This document shows positions 28,322 to 37,260 of a stretch of 64,000 bases of DNA, piece after piece. The stretch is from Marinobacter fuscus. GTDB taxonomy: Bacteria; Pseudomonadota; Gammaproteobacteria; Pseudomonadales; Oleiphilaceae. Position 1 is the stretch's first letter, and each line of letters opens with the position of its first letter. The DNA lies in contig NZ_PXNP01000004.1 of the NCBI RefSeq assembly GCF_003007675.1, positions 62,001 through 126,000 of the forward strand, given 5' to 3'. The notes below the pieces were generated by a model. It made no database searches, was not told where the DNA came from, and saw nothing but the letters and a program-made list of their open reading frames with translations. Position numbers and translations under genes: made by a program.

Positions 28322-28759
28322 ATGATGAAAATCGACGAAATTCTGGAATACCTTCCGCATCGGTACCCGTTTTTGCTGGTGGATCGGGTAACCGAGGTCG
28401 AGAAGGGCGTTTCGATTAAGGGCTATAAGAACGTGTCGTTCAACGAGCCGTTTTTTACCGGCCATTTCCCCGACAACCCGATTATGCCCGGGGTGCTGAT
28501 TATCGAGGCGATGGCCCAGCTCTCCGGAATTCTTGGTTTTGTGACCGTTGAGCGGAAACCGTCAGACGGCGTGATACAATATTTGGCTGGTTCCAGTAAA
28601 GTGCGGTTCAAGCGCCCCGTATTGCCGGGAGATCGTTTGGATATGGAAGCCCGATTCGTCTCTGGCAAACGCGGTATCTGGAAGTTTGATTGCCGCGCGT
28701 TGGTCGATGGAGAGGTTGTGTGCGTGGCGGAAATTCTTACCGCTGAGAGAGAAGTTTGA
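28322..28759 (+). CDS. fabZ: 3-hydroxyacyl-ACP dehydratase FabZ
   Basis: A 145-residue hot-dog-fold dehydratase of fatty acid elongation. The active-site His and Glu are in [35 protein letters not shown] is the standard N-terminal motif. The start is ATG 28322 or the adjacent ATG 28325. Its TGA overlaps the lpxA ATG, coupling fatty acid and lipid A synthesis, which compete for hydroxyacyl-ACP. Confidence 0.98.
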   Translation: MMKIDEILEYLPHRYPFLLVDRVTEVEKGVSIKGYKNVSFNEPFFTGHFPDNPIMPGVLIIEAMAQLSGILGFVTVERKPSDGVIQYLAGSSKVRFKRPVLPGDRLDMEARFVSGKRGIWKFDCRALVDGEVVCVAEILTAEREV

Positions 28760-29550
28760 TGGCAACAAATGACTGGTCGGGTGTCCATCCGCAGGCAATT
28801 GTGGACCCGTCAGCCAAACTGGCAGACAAGGTGACCGTTGGCCCCTGGAGCTACATTGGCCCCGGGGTCGAAATAGGCGAGGGCACCGAGATACTCTCCC
28901 ACGTTGTGGTAAAAGGGCCGACAGTCATTGGCCGCAACAATCGTATTTTCCAGTTCTCGAGCATTGGTGAAGAGTGCCAGGACAAAAAATACGCGGGTGA
29001 GCCAACAACACTGGTGATAGGCGATAATAATGTGATCCGGGAAAACTGCACCATTCATCGCGGTACAGTGCAGGATCGAGGTGAAACCCGTATCGGTAAC
29101 GGCAATCTGTTGATGGCCTATGTACACGTTGCCCACGACTGCACCGTTGGCGACAACACCATTCTGGCCAATTGCGCCACTCTGGCGGGCCACGTGTCGG
29201 TGGGGGATTTTGCCATTCTCGGCGGAGGCACCATGGTGCACCAGTTCTGCCATATCGGCCCCCACAGTATGGCCGCAGGCGGCAGTATCGTGCTCAAGGA
29301 CATCCCGGCCTATGTAATGGCCAGTGGCCAGTCTGCCGAGCCCCACGGAATGAATGTGGAGGGCTTGAAACGGCGCGGGTTCACCAAAGAGGCGCTGCTG
29401 GAGCTTCGCCGTGCCTATAAGGTGATCTACCGGCAGGGCCTGACCACCGAGCAGGCCATTGACGAGCTTGAGCGCGGGTTCCAGAGCGTACCCGAGATCC
29501 GAGTGCTGGTGGATTCGCTCAAACGGGCGGATCGCGGCATCATCCGTTAA
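28759..29550 (+). CDS. lpxA: UDP-N-acetylglucosamine O-acyltransferase
   Basis: A 263-residue hexapeptide beta-helix enzyme for the first step of lipid A synthesis. The catalytic His is in LLMAYVHVAHDCTVGDN (His in VAHD, near residue 123), and the helical C-terminal cap follows ASGQSAEPHGMNVEGLKRRGF. The ATG overlaps the fabZ stop (TGATG). lpxB follows closely. Confidence 0.98.
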   Translation: MATNDWSGVHPQAIVDPSAKLADKVTVGPWSYIGPGVEIGEGTEILSHVVVKGPTVIGRNNRIFQFSSIGEECQDKKYAGEPTTLVIGDNNVIRENCTIHRGTVQDRGETRIGNGNLLMAYVHVAHDCTVGDNTILANCATLAGHVSVGDFAILGGGTMVHQFCHIGPHSMAAGGSIVLKDIPAYVMASGQSAEPHGMNVEGLKRRGFTKEALLELRRAYKVIYRQGLTTEQAIDELERGFQSVPEIRVLVDSLKRADRGIIR

Positions 29551-29569
29551 TTCTGCCGGAGTTCTGCCG

Positions 29570-30748
29570 GTGCCCAATCATCAGGCGTACCCTGTCGCCA
29601 TGCAAGCACGCACCATTGCGATCATCGCCGGAGAGGCATCGGGTGATATACTCGGTGCCGGGCTTATCCGGTCGTTGCGAAGACGTTTTCCAGGCGCCCG
29701 ATTCGTGGGTATCGGCGGTGATGAGATGATTGCCGAAGGCTTTCATTCACTCGTGCCCATGGAGCGGCTATCGGTAATGGGGCTGGTGGAAGTGCTGGGT
29801 CGCATTCGCGAACTCGTCAGTATCCGTCGCCGGCTGCTGGACTACCTTTTGACGACACCACCGGATGTCGTGATCGGTATTGATTCTCCCGATTTCACGC
29901 TGGCCGTTGAGCGTCGCTGTCGTGAAGCCGGTATCCCGTCTGTGCATTACGTGAGCCCGTCGGTCTGGGCCTGGCGCCAGAAACGCATTTTCAAGATCGC
30001 CAAATCGGTTGATCTTATGCTGACGCTGTTCCCCTTCGAGGCCCGGTTTTACGAAGAGCATAACGTGCCGGTGGCCTGTGTTGGCCATCCCCTGGCTGAC
30101 CGGATTGAGCTTGAAACCGACACCCGGGGTGCTCGCCTGGATCTTGGGCTGCGTGTGGATACGCCCGTGCTGGCCATTTTGCCGGGCAGCCGGGGCGGTG
30201 AAGTGGAGCGCCTTGGTACGTTGTTTCTCGAGGCGGCCCGCTGGCTGCAGGAGCGGCAGCCAAACCTGCAGCTGGTGATTCCCTGTGTTAACCGTGACCG
30301 CGAAAAGCAGGTTCAGGCCCTGGTCGAGAGTCTTGAGGTAAGCCTTCCGCTAACCCTGGTTCGTGGCCGTTCCCGCGAGGTGATGGCGGCCAGTGATGTG
30401 GTATTGCTGGCGTCGGGAACCGCAACGCTTGAAGCGATGCTGCTGAAAAAACCCATGGTTGTAGGTTACCGGTTGAGTGATTTCAGTTACAAAATTCTTT
30501 CCCGGTTGATCAAAGTGCCCTGGGTGGCGTTGCCGAATCTGCTGGCCAGAAAGGAGTTGGTGCCCGAGTTGCTACAGGACGCGGCAACCCCGGAGGGCCT
30601 GGGCTCTGCAGTGCTTGAAAGGCTGCAGAATGCGTCGGAACGTGAGCGGTTACATACCGAGTTTCTTGCGCTGCACCAGATGCTGCGCCAGGGTGCGGAC
30701 GAGCGGGCTGCCACGGCTGTGGCGGATCTGATCGGGGCGCGGAGCTGA
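29570..30748 (+). CDS. lpxB: Lipid-A-disaccharide synthase
   Basis: A GT19 glycosyltransferase that joins UDP-diacylglucosamine and lipid X at the inner membrane. Motifs are [28 protein letters not shown] [25 protein letters not shown] and [22 protein letters not shown] start at GTG 29570 (392 residues), which has GGAG 8 nt upstream; ATG 29600 (382 residues, the E. coli length) is an alternative with a distant binding site. The stop overlaps rnhB. Confidence 0.95.
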   Translation: MPNHQAYPVAMQARTIAIIAGEASGDILGAGLIRSLRRRFPGARFVGIGGDEMIAEGFHSLVPMERLSVMGLVEVLGRIRELVSIRRRLLDYLLTTPPDVVIGIDSPDFTLAVERRCREAGIPSVHYVSPSVWAWRQKRIFKIAKSVDLMLTLFPFEARFYEEHNVPVACVGHPLADRIELETDTRGARLDLGLRVDTPVLAILPGSRGGEVERLGTLFLEAARWLQERQPNLQLVIPCVNRDREKQVQALVESLEVSLPLTLVRGRSREVMAASDVVLLASGTATLEAMLLKKPMVVGYRLSDFSYKILSRLIKVPWVALPNLLARKELVPELLQDAATPEGLGSAVLERLQNASERERLHTEFLALHQMLRQGADERAATAVADLIGARS

Positions 30749-31419
30749 TGGCGGCCAGGGAGCTTCCTCCGTTTGAATGCCACTACCGGGGCTGGCGCCT
30801 GGCTGGGGTGGATGAGGTTGGCCGGGGGCCGCTGATTGGTGCTGTGGTGACGGCCGCGGTTATTCTGGATCCTCAGCGGCCGATCGCCGGACTGGCGGAT
30901 TCCAAGAAACTGACCGAGAAACGCAGGCTTGCCCTGTATGATGAAATTCTCGATAAAGCGGCGGCCTGGTGCCTCGGGCGCTGTGAGGCGACAGAAATTG
31001 ACCAGATAAATATCTACCAGGCAACCATGCTGGCAATGCAGCGGGCGGTAGATGGTTTGAGCACGGCGCCTGAGTATGTGCTGGTGGATGGCAACCGGTG
31101 CCCGAAATGGCGCTGGCCGTCTGAACCCGTGGTAAAAGGTGATGCCCGGGTGGAGGCCATCAGCGCTGCCTCCATCATAGCCAAGGTCACCCGGGATCGT
31201 GAGATGGAGGCTCTTGATCAGCGCTATCCTGAATACGGCCTTGCCAGGCACAAAGGCTATCCCACCCCGGCACATCTGGAAGCATTGAATCGCTATGGCG
31301 TAACCCCTGAACACCGGCGCTCGTTTCGCCCGGTGCAGTTGGCTTTGCAAACAGCGGGCGCGTACCAGCAAGCCAGCCAGAACGAGGTCGAGCATTACCC
31401 GGCGGATCTATTTGATTAA
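30748..31419 (+). CDS. rnhB: Ribonuclease HII
   Basis: A 223-residue RNase HII that nicks RNA-DNA hybrids, including single ribonucleotides in DNA. The catalytic residues are in [14 protein letters not shown] (Asp-Glu), VLVDGNRCP (Asp) and the following Asp region KVTRDREM. It starts on the lpxB stop codon (TGATG). In Pseudomonas dnaE usually follows nearby; here an initiator tRNA unit follows instead. Confidence 0.97.
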   Translation: MAARELPPFECHYRGWRLAGVDEVGRGPLIGAVVTAAVILDPQRPIAGLADSKKLTEKRRLALYDEILDKAAAWCLGRCEATEIDQINIYQATMLAMQRAVDGLSTAPEYVLVDGNRCPKWRWPSEPVVKGDARVEAISAASIIAKVTRDREMEALDQRYPEYGLARHKGYPTPAHLEALNRYGVTPEHRRSFRPVQLALQTAGAYQQASQNEVEHYPADLFD

Positions 31420-31434
31420 ATGTTGAAAATGCAG

Positions 31435-31463
31435 TTGACAGAACCCGGGCAGCCATATATTAT
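31435..31463 (+). promoter_or_regulatory. Strong promoter of tRNA-fMet
   Basis: TTGACA (31435-31440), 17-nt spacer, TATTAT (31458-31463), then the GC-rich discriminator ACGCGCC, typical of growth-rate and ppGpp-controlled stable RNA promoters. It starts just after the rnhB stop. Confidence 0.85.
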
Positions 31464-31514
31464 ACGCGCCACGTTGATCAGGGAGCTTCCGGTTTCCGAT
31501 CACAGACAGTTTGA

Positions 31515-31591
<77 letters not shown>

Positions 31592-31597
31592 AAAAAG

Positions 31598-31637
31598 AAA
31601 AGGCCGATCAGTTTACTGATCGGCCTTTTTGTTTTGG
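31598..31637 (+). terminator. Terminator of tRNA-fMet
   Basis: AAAAGGCCGATCAG, loop TTTA, CTGATCGGCCTTTT: a 14-bp stem ending in T-rich sequence, 6 nt after the CCA end. Confidence 0.92.
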
Positions 31638-31818
31638 CGCCCAGGTCATGGGCGAGTCTTTGTTTCATTTTGGCTCCTGCCAGTTTTGCGTTATCACCGA
31701 GCATCATTAAAGTTGGTTAAATTTTAATCTTCCCCGTTTATACTAAACGCTTGGTGTAATCAGAGTTACCGCCTGACACAGGCAAATTTCGAGGGCGAAT
31801 CCGGGCGACAGGATATTG

Positions 31819-32196
31819 ATGATGAAATGCGCAATCTGCAGGCGACTGCCAGGGATTGCTGTGTGTTTACTGGGGATAGTTCTGTTCGGGTGTGGTGGCT
31901 CCGGCGGGGTATCGACACCTCACTCGGCGGTGTTGAGCTGGTCTGCACCCGCCACGCGGGTGAACGGTGATCGTATCGCGATGGGTGAGCTGGATCGATA
32001 TGTGATCCGGTATGGACGCAATCCGAAGGAACCAACCGGCAAGATTGTTATCGGTGGGGCGGCCAGCGCTCCGGAGATGAGCTATACCATTCGCAATCTC
32101 CAGCCTGGCACCTGGTACTTCACCATACAGGTTCAGGACACCGCAGGGCTGCTGAGTGAACCGTCAGAGCCCGTTAGCAAAACGTTTCAGCCCTGA
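31819..32196 (+). CDS. Small lipoprotein with one fibronectin type III domain
   Basis: A protein of about 125 residues. The N-terminal hydrophobic segment ends in a lipobox (IVLFGC, then GGSGG), so it should be lipidated at that Cys and, lacking Asp after it, be sent to the outer membrane. The rest (about 35-125) is one FnIII-like beta-sandwich (AVLSWSAPATRVNGD...LDRYVIRYG...YTIRNLQPGTWYFTIQVQD). ATG 31819 or 31822 follow AGGA. The last 10 bp overlap the convergent kinase gene. It may belong to the neighbouring LysM-FecR-kinase system, whose FecR protein also has FnIII-like parts; this is inference. Confidence 0.78.
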   Translation: MMKCAICRRLPGIAVCLLGIVLFGCGGSGGVSTPHSAVLSWSAPATRVNGDRIAMGELDRYVIRYGRNPKEPTGKIVIGGAASAPEMSYTIRNLQPGTWYFTIQVQDTAGLLSEPSEPVSKTFQP

Positions 32197-34772
32197 GGTG
32201 CGGCGCTGTCCAGCATCGGGTCGGATATCGGCAGTTTCAGTGTGAAGGTGGCGCCGTCGCCCGGCACGGAATCCACCAAAACCTCGCCATGATGCTTTTC
32301 CATAACCGTTTTCACAAATGAAAGGCCCAGCCCGGTGCCGTGGATACCGCCTGTCTCTGTTCTTTTCTGGCGGTGGTAGCGGTCAAAAAGCCGGGGCAGT
32401 TCTCCGGCATCAATGCCTGTGCCTTCATCGGTTATGGCCACACAGGCCAGATGCGCGGCCTGGTACACCTGAACGGTAATGAGCGACCCGGCAGGGCTGT
32501 ATTGCACGGCATTGGTTAGCAGGTTGATGATGGCCCGCTCCAGCAGTTCTGCGTTGCCGCGCAACCAGAGGTCTTCAGTGCCCGACAAGTGGATCTCCAC
32601 CGATTTTTCCAGCGCCTGTTCACACACGCTGTCCCGAGCGTTTTCAACAATCGCCAGCAGTTCGCACTCGTAAAAGCGGGTCTCGGTAATCTGTTCGGCC
32701 CTGGCGAGCTGAACAAATTCTTCAGCAAGCTGATAGCTGCGCTTGGCCAGCCTGCCAAGCTGGTCGAGATGGGCGCTGGTTACCTGCTCCGGGTCGCGCT
32801 TCAGTTGTTCAATCAGGGCCAGTTGGGAAACCAGTGGCGAGCGAACGTCGTGGGAGATGAAGTCGATGGCCTCGCGGTATTGTCTTTGCTGATCTTTCAG
32901 GTTGGAAATGTTGGAAATATTGGCAATCAGCCCTTGCTGGCGGGTGTCCGGCAGCAGAAATGGCGCCAGGTGGATCAAAAAGTCCCGGTTGTTCACGGTA
33001 AGATCCGCGGTACGGCGCTCTTGAAGGGTCAGTGTCTCTGCCAGAATTTCATGCCACAGCGTGTGGCCTTCCTTGTCCCGGGATTCCAGCAGGCTGGCCA
33101 GGGGCATTCCGCTCAGGCTGGGCATGGGCTCGCCAAACCAGCGCTCAATACGTGCGTTGGCGAACCGGATCACGCCGAGTTCGTCGGTTACGATAATGCC
33201 GTCGGGCATATGCTCAAAGCTTCTGCGGATAAACCCCTGCATTTCCTCGAGCTTTTCGCTGGCACTGCGCACCCGTTCGATGCGGGCGGAAAGGCGCTCC
33301 CGGCTACCCCTGCGAGCCGTGCTGTAGGGGCCTGTTTCCAGTAACAGACGGTCGAGGTAATGCTGGTTGACTTCGCGGCTCAGGTCGTTCGGCAGTGTCA
33401 GCCCCATCAGGTATTCTGCATTGCCCCGCACCAGGCGGATCCAGCTCTGGTTCTGCTGGTGATACCAGTGCCCTGACACCGGCGTGGGCAAGGCTTCGGC
33501 AAGGCTCATGTTGTGCAGTTCGGTCAAACCCTTGCCTTCGGCCAGTAACCAGCCTTCCGGCTTTAAGAGTACGCGTAAGTGCTTGAGAAGCAGTTGCGGG
33601 TGCCGGTGAGCCGGGTCTGGCAGTGATAGCCGGGGAATTGTGGCCATGTGCGCCAGTTGCCTGTTGAAAAACCGGTTGGCGGTTGCCAGCCGTAGACCAC
33701 TGGCAAGAGGAATGGCCGCCACGGGCAGTAGCAGTGCATTGGCAATGCCGATTTCAAACCGAAACCAGACGAGCAGGGCGCTGTGGGCTGCCAGCAGGGT
33801 GACTAAAATCGCAAGCGTCATCACCAGCCCCGATGCCGGGCGAAGTCTTGGCAGCAGGGTGGCCAGCAGGAGGATGACCAGTATCGCGAGCGCACCGGTC
33901 ACCAGTGTGGGAGCCTGCACAATAAGGCTGTTCCGGTAAAAAGCGGAGGCGATGTTGGCATGGAACTCGACACCCGGCATCGGGCGGCTCAGGCCAGAGA
34001 AGGGGGTTGGCAGAATGTCGCCAAAGCCAGCGGCTGTGGCGCCAACCAGCACCGTTTTTCCTTTCAGGTTCAGTTCGTTTGCCGGGGTTTCCAGTACTTT
34101 ACTGTAGGAATGGGCGGGCACTGTGCCTGCACCGCCCACAAGCGGTATCCGGCGGTAGTCTTCCCGGACATTCACGTAGTGCGGCACCTGGCTTTGCCCG
34201 GGAGGGCGGGGCGAAAGCTCCGATGCCAGCGCCAGTGGTGGCCAGAGTTGCCGTGCCAGGCCGTAATAGAGATACAGCCCCCGGGCTACGCCGTCACTCT
34301 CCAGTTCAACATGGACATGCCCCAGGGCGCTGGCGGCATTGGCCAGTTGCGGGGCCGGAAGAACCTCTGCCATCAGGTGCTCTGTGTCGGTTGCCGACAG
34401 GTACACCGGCAGAACGACATTGCCATGGTGGGTGATTGCGCGGGCGAGTTCGTTGTCTCCGGGGCCGGACTCAGGCAACAGGATGTCGAGGATCACCGTC
34501 TCTGCGCCTGCGACGGCCAGCTTGTCGATCAGTTGAGCATGAGTGCTTCGGTGCCAGGGCCATCGGCCCAGTTGCCGGAGGCTGGGTTCGTCGATAGCGA
34601 CAATCGCAACTCGCTCATCCACGGATGCTGGCCATGATGAGACCGTTTGGTCGTAGAGCCAGGTGTTGATGTGGCCTGGCAACTCGCTGGTGTAGCTCAG
34701 CAACAGAATAACGCCGAGCAGGAAACCCAGGGACCAGGGTGATGTTTCAATCGTTAGCCAGTCCCGTTTCAT
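32187..34772 (-). CDS. CHASE2-domain sensor histidine kinase
   Basis: An 861-residue membrane kinase. One N-terminal helix (about 13-28) precedes a periplasmic CHASE2 domain (about 30-275; VAIVAIDEPSLRQLGRWPW is diagnostic), then three clustered helices (about 285-360), a linker, a PAS domain (about 515-600; MPDGIIVTDELGVIRFANARIERWFG), HisKA with FISHDVRSPLVSQL (His641) and a HATPase domain (N-box NLLTNAVQYSP, G1 DEGTGID, G2 GTGLGLSFVKTV). It is the last gene of the regulator-FecR-kinase operon, 20 bp after the FecR gene. The periplasmic ligand is unknown. Confidence 0.93.
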   Translation of the reverse strand: MKRDWLTIETSPWSLGFLLGVILLLSYTSELPGHINTWLYDQTVSSWPASVDERVAIVAIDEPSLRQLGRWPWHRSTHAQLIDKLAVAGAETVILDILLPESGPGDNELARAITHHGNVVLPVYLSATDTEHLMAEVLPAPQLANAASALGHVHVELESDGVARGLYLYYGLARQLWPPLALASELSPRPPGQSQVPHYVNVREDYRRIPLVGGAGTVPAHSYSKVLETPANELNLKGKTVLVGATAAGFGDILPTPFSGLSRPMPGVEFHANIASAFYRNSLIVQAPTLVTGALAILVILLLATLLPRLRPASGLVMTLAILVTLLAAHSALLVWFRFEIGIANALLLPVAAIPLASGLRLATANRFFNRQLAHMATIPRLSLPDPAHRHPQLLLKHLRVLLKPEGWLLAEGKGLTELHNMSLAEALPTPVSGHWYHQQNQSWIRLVRGNAEYLMGLTLPNDLSREVNQHYLDRLLLETGPYSTARRGSRERLSARIERVRSASEKLEEMQGFIRRSFEHMPDGIIVTDELGVIRFANARIERWFGEPMPSLSGMPLASLLESRDKEGHTLWHEILAETLTLQERRTADLTVNNRDFLIHLAPFLLPDTRQQGLIANISNISNLKDQQRQYREAIDFISHDVRSPLVSQLALIEQLKRDPEQVTSAHLDQLGRLAKRSYQLAEEFVQLARAEQITETRFYECELLAIVENARDSVCEQALEKSVEIHLSGTEDLWLRGNAELLERAIINLLTNAVQYSPAGSLITVQVYQAAHLACVAITDEGTGIDAGELPRLFDRYHRQKRTETGGIHGTGLGLSFVKTVMEKHHGEVLVDSVPGDGATFTLKLPISDPMLDSAAPQG

Positions 34773-34792
34773 GTACCTTGCTGCGTTACCAG

Positions 34793-36427
34793 TTAGTCGA
34801 GATAAAGTTCCCGGCCAGGGCCCCAGCGGCCGGTGAGTGGGCCTTCAGACAGGGCTTTGACACGAACATAATACCGGCGCCCGGGAATCAGACGAAGTGC
34901 TGCAGTGGTGTCGGCAATATCGGCCTGCTTGATGATGTTACGGAACCCGGGCTCCTCGGACAACTGTAACCTGTAGCTAGAGGCGGTATTTATGTCTTCC
35001 CAGAACACTCGAACCTGGTTGTCCAGGTAGTTCACACTGATAATACGTGCCGGTGGCAGCGTGCCGTTCATCACCAGTTTGCGGGTTTCTGAAGTGGCAA
35101 TGGAATTGCCGCCAGCCTCACTGACTACCCGCCAGTAATATTCGCCCGGGCTCAGTGGCCGCAGGGGCAGTGCTCTTGAATCCGGGGCCCACTCGCTGGT
35201 CGTTACCAGTTGCTGAAAGCTATCGTCTCTGGCTATTTCAACGCGGGCCACTTCGTTATTGCCGTTGAACTGCCAGCGGAACTCCGGCATATCGTCGTTC
35301 AGCTTTTCACCTTCTGCGGGGGCTGTCAGCGTGGGCTTTCTGGCCTGGAGGTTCACTTCAAGCGACTCAACGCCGGGAATTCCGCTAATGCCCCGGTGGT
35401 CGATAGCGGCAAGGTGCAGTTCATAGCGGCCGTTGTCGAGACGGCTGATGTTGAAACGATCGCTGGCCAGGTCGTGGCTTTGCACCCAGGTACCTGTGTC
35501 TTCGTCAAAAATATCCAGCCGATACTGCTGATAGTTGCCAGCTTGCCAGGTGACTTCGGCAGGCAGGCGTGTGACCACGGGCGGCAGCGGGTTAATCGTG
35601 GGCGCTGGTGGTAACTTGTGAATCATCACGGCCTGGTTACCAGTGGTGGACAGGCTGGCTCCGTAGCCTTCCGGTATGCGCCGGGTCTTGCCGGGAGCGC
35701 CAAAATCGACGGCACCTTCGGCTACCTGGATGGCGCTGCCATTGCTATCGGCCTGCATGGTGAACACGGTGCCCCGGACAGCCGCCACTGCCGATGGGGT
35801 TTCGATCTCAAAACGGGCGCCATCGATGATGATGGGCCGAACGCGGGTGTGTACTTCACCCTTCTGGAGTCTCAGCCGGGTGTCCACCATGCCAGACTTT
35901 CCATACTGGGTCAGGCGGTTAAAGATCAGGCGGGAGTTGGGTGAAATCCGGATTTCAGAGCCGTCGGCCAGGGCAATCGTGGCGGATCCGGCGCCTGAGA
36001 GGATTTCGTCGCCCACGCGGATAATGGTATCGCTCTGCAAAGGGTGCTGCCGGCCATCAACACCGGAAATTTTTCGAACACTGCCAGTGACCGAAACAAC
36101 TTTTGCCGGTTCCGGTTGCCGTTTCAGCCAGTTGATCGGAATACGCAGGGTGTCGCCGCTTCTCAGTTGCCCGGTTGACATCAGGTTGTTGTGTTCAAGC
36201 AGCTTGCGGGTGTCGACGTTGCGGGCCAGCAGCGTTTGCCCAATGCTCTGAAGGGTATCTCCCTGCTGCAGGGTGTACACCCATTCGGGAACCGGGTCAG
36301 ACTGTTGAAAAGCCTGGCTTGCCGAACCTCTGGCAACGGATAGTTCGGCAGATGCCAGCTGTGAAACAAGACAGACCAGCGCCGCCAGTAGCAGTGAACC
36401 GCAGCCTTTTACCAGAGGGTTACGCAT
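34793..36427 (-). CDS. Periplasmic LysM-FecR protein with FnIII-like repeats
   Basis: A 544-residue exported protein. Signal peptide 1-27 (ends ASA); LysM domain about 50-97 (YTLQQGDTLQSIG...SGDTLRIP), which binds glycan such as peptidoglycan; FecR domain about 135-240 with the hallmark TPSAVAAVRGTVF (211-223); then two or three FnIII-like or related beta domains to the end. No transmembrane anchor follows the signal. ATG 36427 overlaps the regulator stop by 8 bp; the track-length upstream extension is rejected. In classical systems FecR is an anti-sigma regulator with a cytoplasmic part, which is absent here. It probably feeds a cell-wall signal to the CHASE2 kinase. Confidence 0.88.
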   Translation of the reverse strand: MRNPLVKGCGSLLLAALVCLVSQLASAELSVARGSASQAFQQSDPVPEWVYTLQQGDTLQSIGQTLLARNVDTRKLLEHNNLMSTGQLRSGDTLRIPINWLKRQPEPAKVVSVTGSVRKISGVDGRQHPLQSDTIIRVGDEILSGAGSATIALADGSEIRISPNSRLIFNRLTQYGKSGMVDTRLRLQKGEVHTRVRPIIIDGARFEIETPSAVAAVRGTVFTMQADSNGSAIQVAEGAVDFGAPGKTRRIPEGYGASLSTTGNQAVMIHKLPPAPTINPLPPVVTRLPAEVTWQAGNYQQYRLDIFDEDTGTWVQSHDLASDRFNISRLDNGRYELHLAAIDHRGISGIPGVESLEVNLQARKPTLTAPAEGEKLNDDMPEFRWQFNGNNEVARVEIARDDSFQQLVTTSEWAPDSRALPLRPLSPGEYYWRVVSEAGGNSIATSETRKLVMNGTLPPARIISVNYLDNQVRVFWEDINTASSYRLQLSEEPGFRNIIKQADIADTTAALRLIPGRRYYVRVKALSEGPLTGRWGPGRELYLD

Positions 36428-37148
36428 GGGCAAGGGTGTCTTCTGATGAGGTATCTGCATTTCCTGCGTCAATGGCCTCAAGGCGATAGCCACGCTGATA
36501 GATGGTTTTGATCCGGAACCCGTTTTCAGGGTTTAGCCCCAGGCGCCTGCGCAGCCGGCTCATGTGGGTGTCGACCGTGCGGGTATTGATGTCCCGGGTC
36601 AAACCCCAGACCCGCTGCAAGAGCATTTCGCGGGTGAGCAGACGGCCCTGGTTCTGGAACAGGCACAGGGTCAGGTCGAAGTCTTTGTCGGTGAGGGTCA
36701 GGGGCTCACCATGCAGATGAATGCTGCGCTGATGGATATTCACCCGGAAGGGGCCAAAATCCAGGCACTCCTTTTCGTTCTCCGGATGAATGCGCCGCGC
36801 CAGGGCATGGATTCGGGCCACGAGTTCAGCGGCGCGGGCTGGCTTTGCCAGGTAGTCATCTGCACCGGCATCGAGGGCGCGCACGATGTCGGCTTCGCTG
36901 TCTCGCTGGGTAAGGAAAATGGCCGGGATCGGCCAGTTCATCTGGGCGCGAACGGTTTCCAGCACATCAATGCCGGTCATGTCCGGTATTTGCCAGTCGA
37001 GAATGATCAGATCATAGGTGCGGTGCAGAACAGCACTCAGAAAGGTATGACCGGTCTGGAAGCTATCGCACTGATACCCTCGCTCCGAAAGAATGCCTTG
37101 TATATGCTGCGCCTGTTCAATTTCGTCTTCCAGCAGAGCAATGCGCAT
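36420..37148 (-). CDS. OmpR/PhoB-family response regulator
   Basis: A 242-residue two-domain regulator. The receiver domain has the acidic pair in LLEDEIEQA, phosphoacceptor Asp51 (LIILDWQIPD), Thr80 and Lys102 (YLAKPARA). The C-terminal winged helix (about 125-230) has LTDKDFDLTLCLFQNQGRLLTREML and TVDTHMSRLRRRLG. It is the first gene of the operon with the LysM-FecR protein and the CHASE2 kinase, its likely partner. Target genes are unknown; the FnIII lipoprotein is one candidate. Confidence 0.94.
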   Translation of the reverse strand: MRIALLEDEIEQAQHIQGILSERGYQCDSFQTGHTFLSAVLHRTYDLIILDWQIPDMTGIDVLETVRAQMNWPIPAIFLTQRDSEADIVRALDAGADDYLAKPARAAELVARIHALARRIHPENEKECLDFGPFRVNIHQRSIHLHGEPLTLTDKDFDLTLCLFQNQGRLLTREMLLQRVWGLTRDINTRTVDTHMSRLRRRLGLNPENGFRIKTIYQRGYRLEAIDAGNADTSSEDTLAHA

Positions 37149-37260
37149 TAATACGAGCCCCCAAGGTGTTGTCCGCTATGCGATAGAATTCAAGTGTCTG
37201 CATAGGACACCTGTTCCACTATCACTATTATTCCAGAGAAAGGAAGTGTATTCAGTGTCG

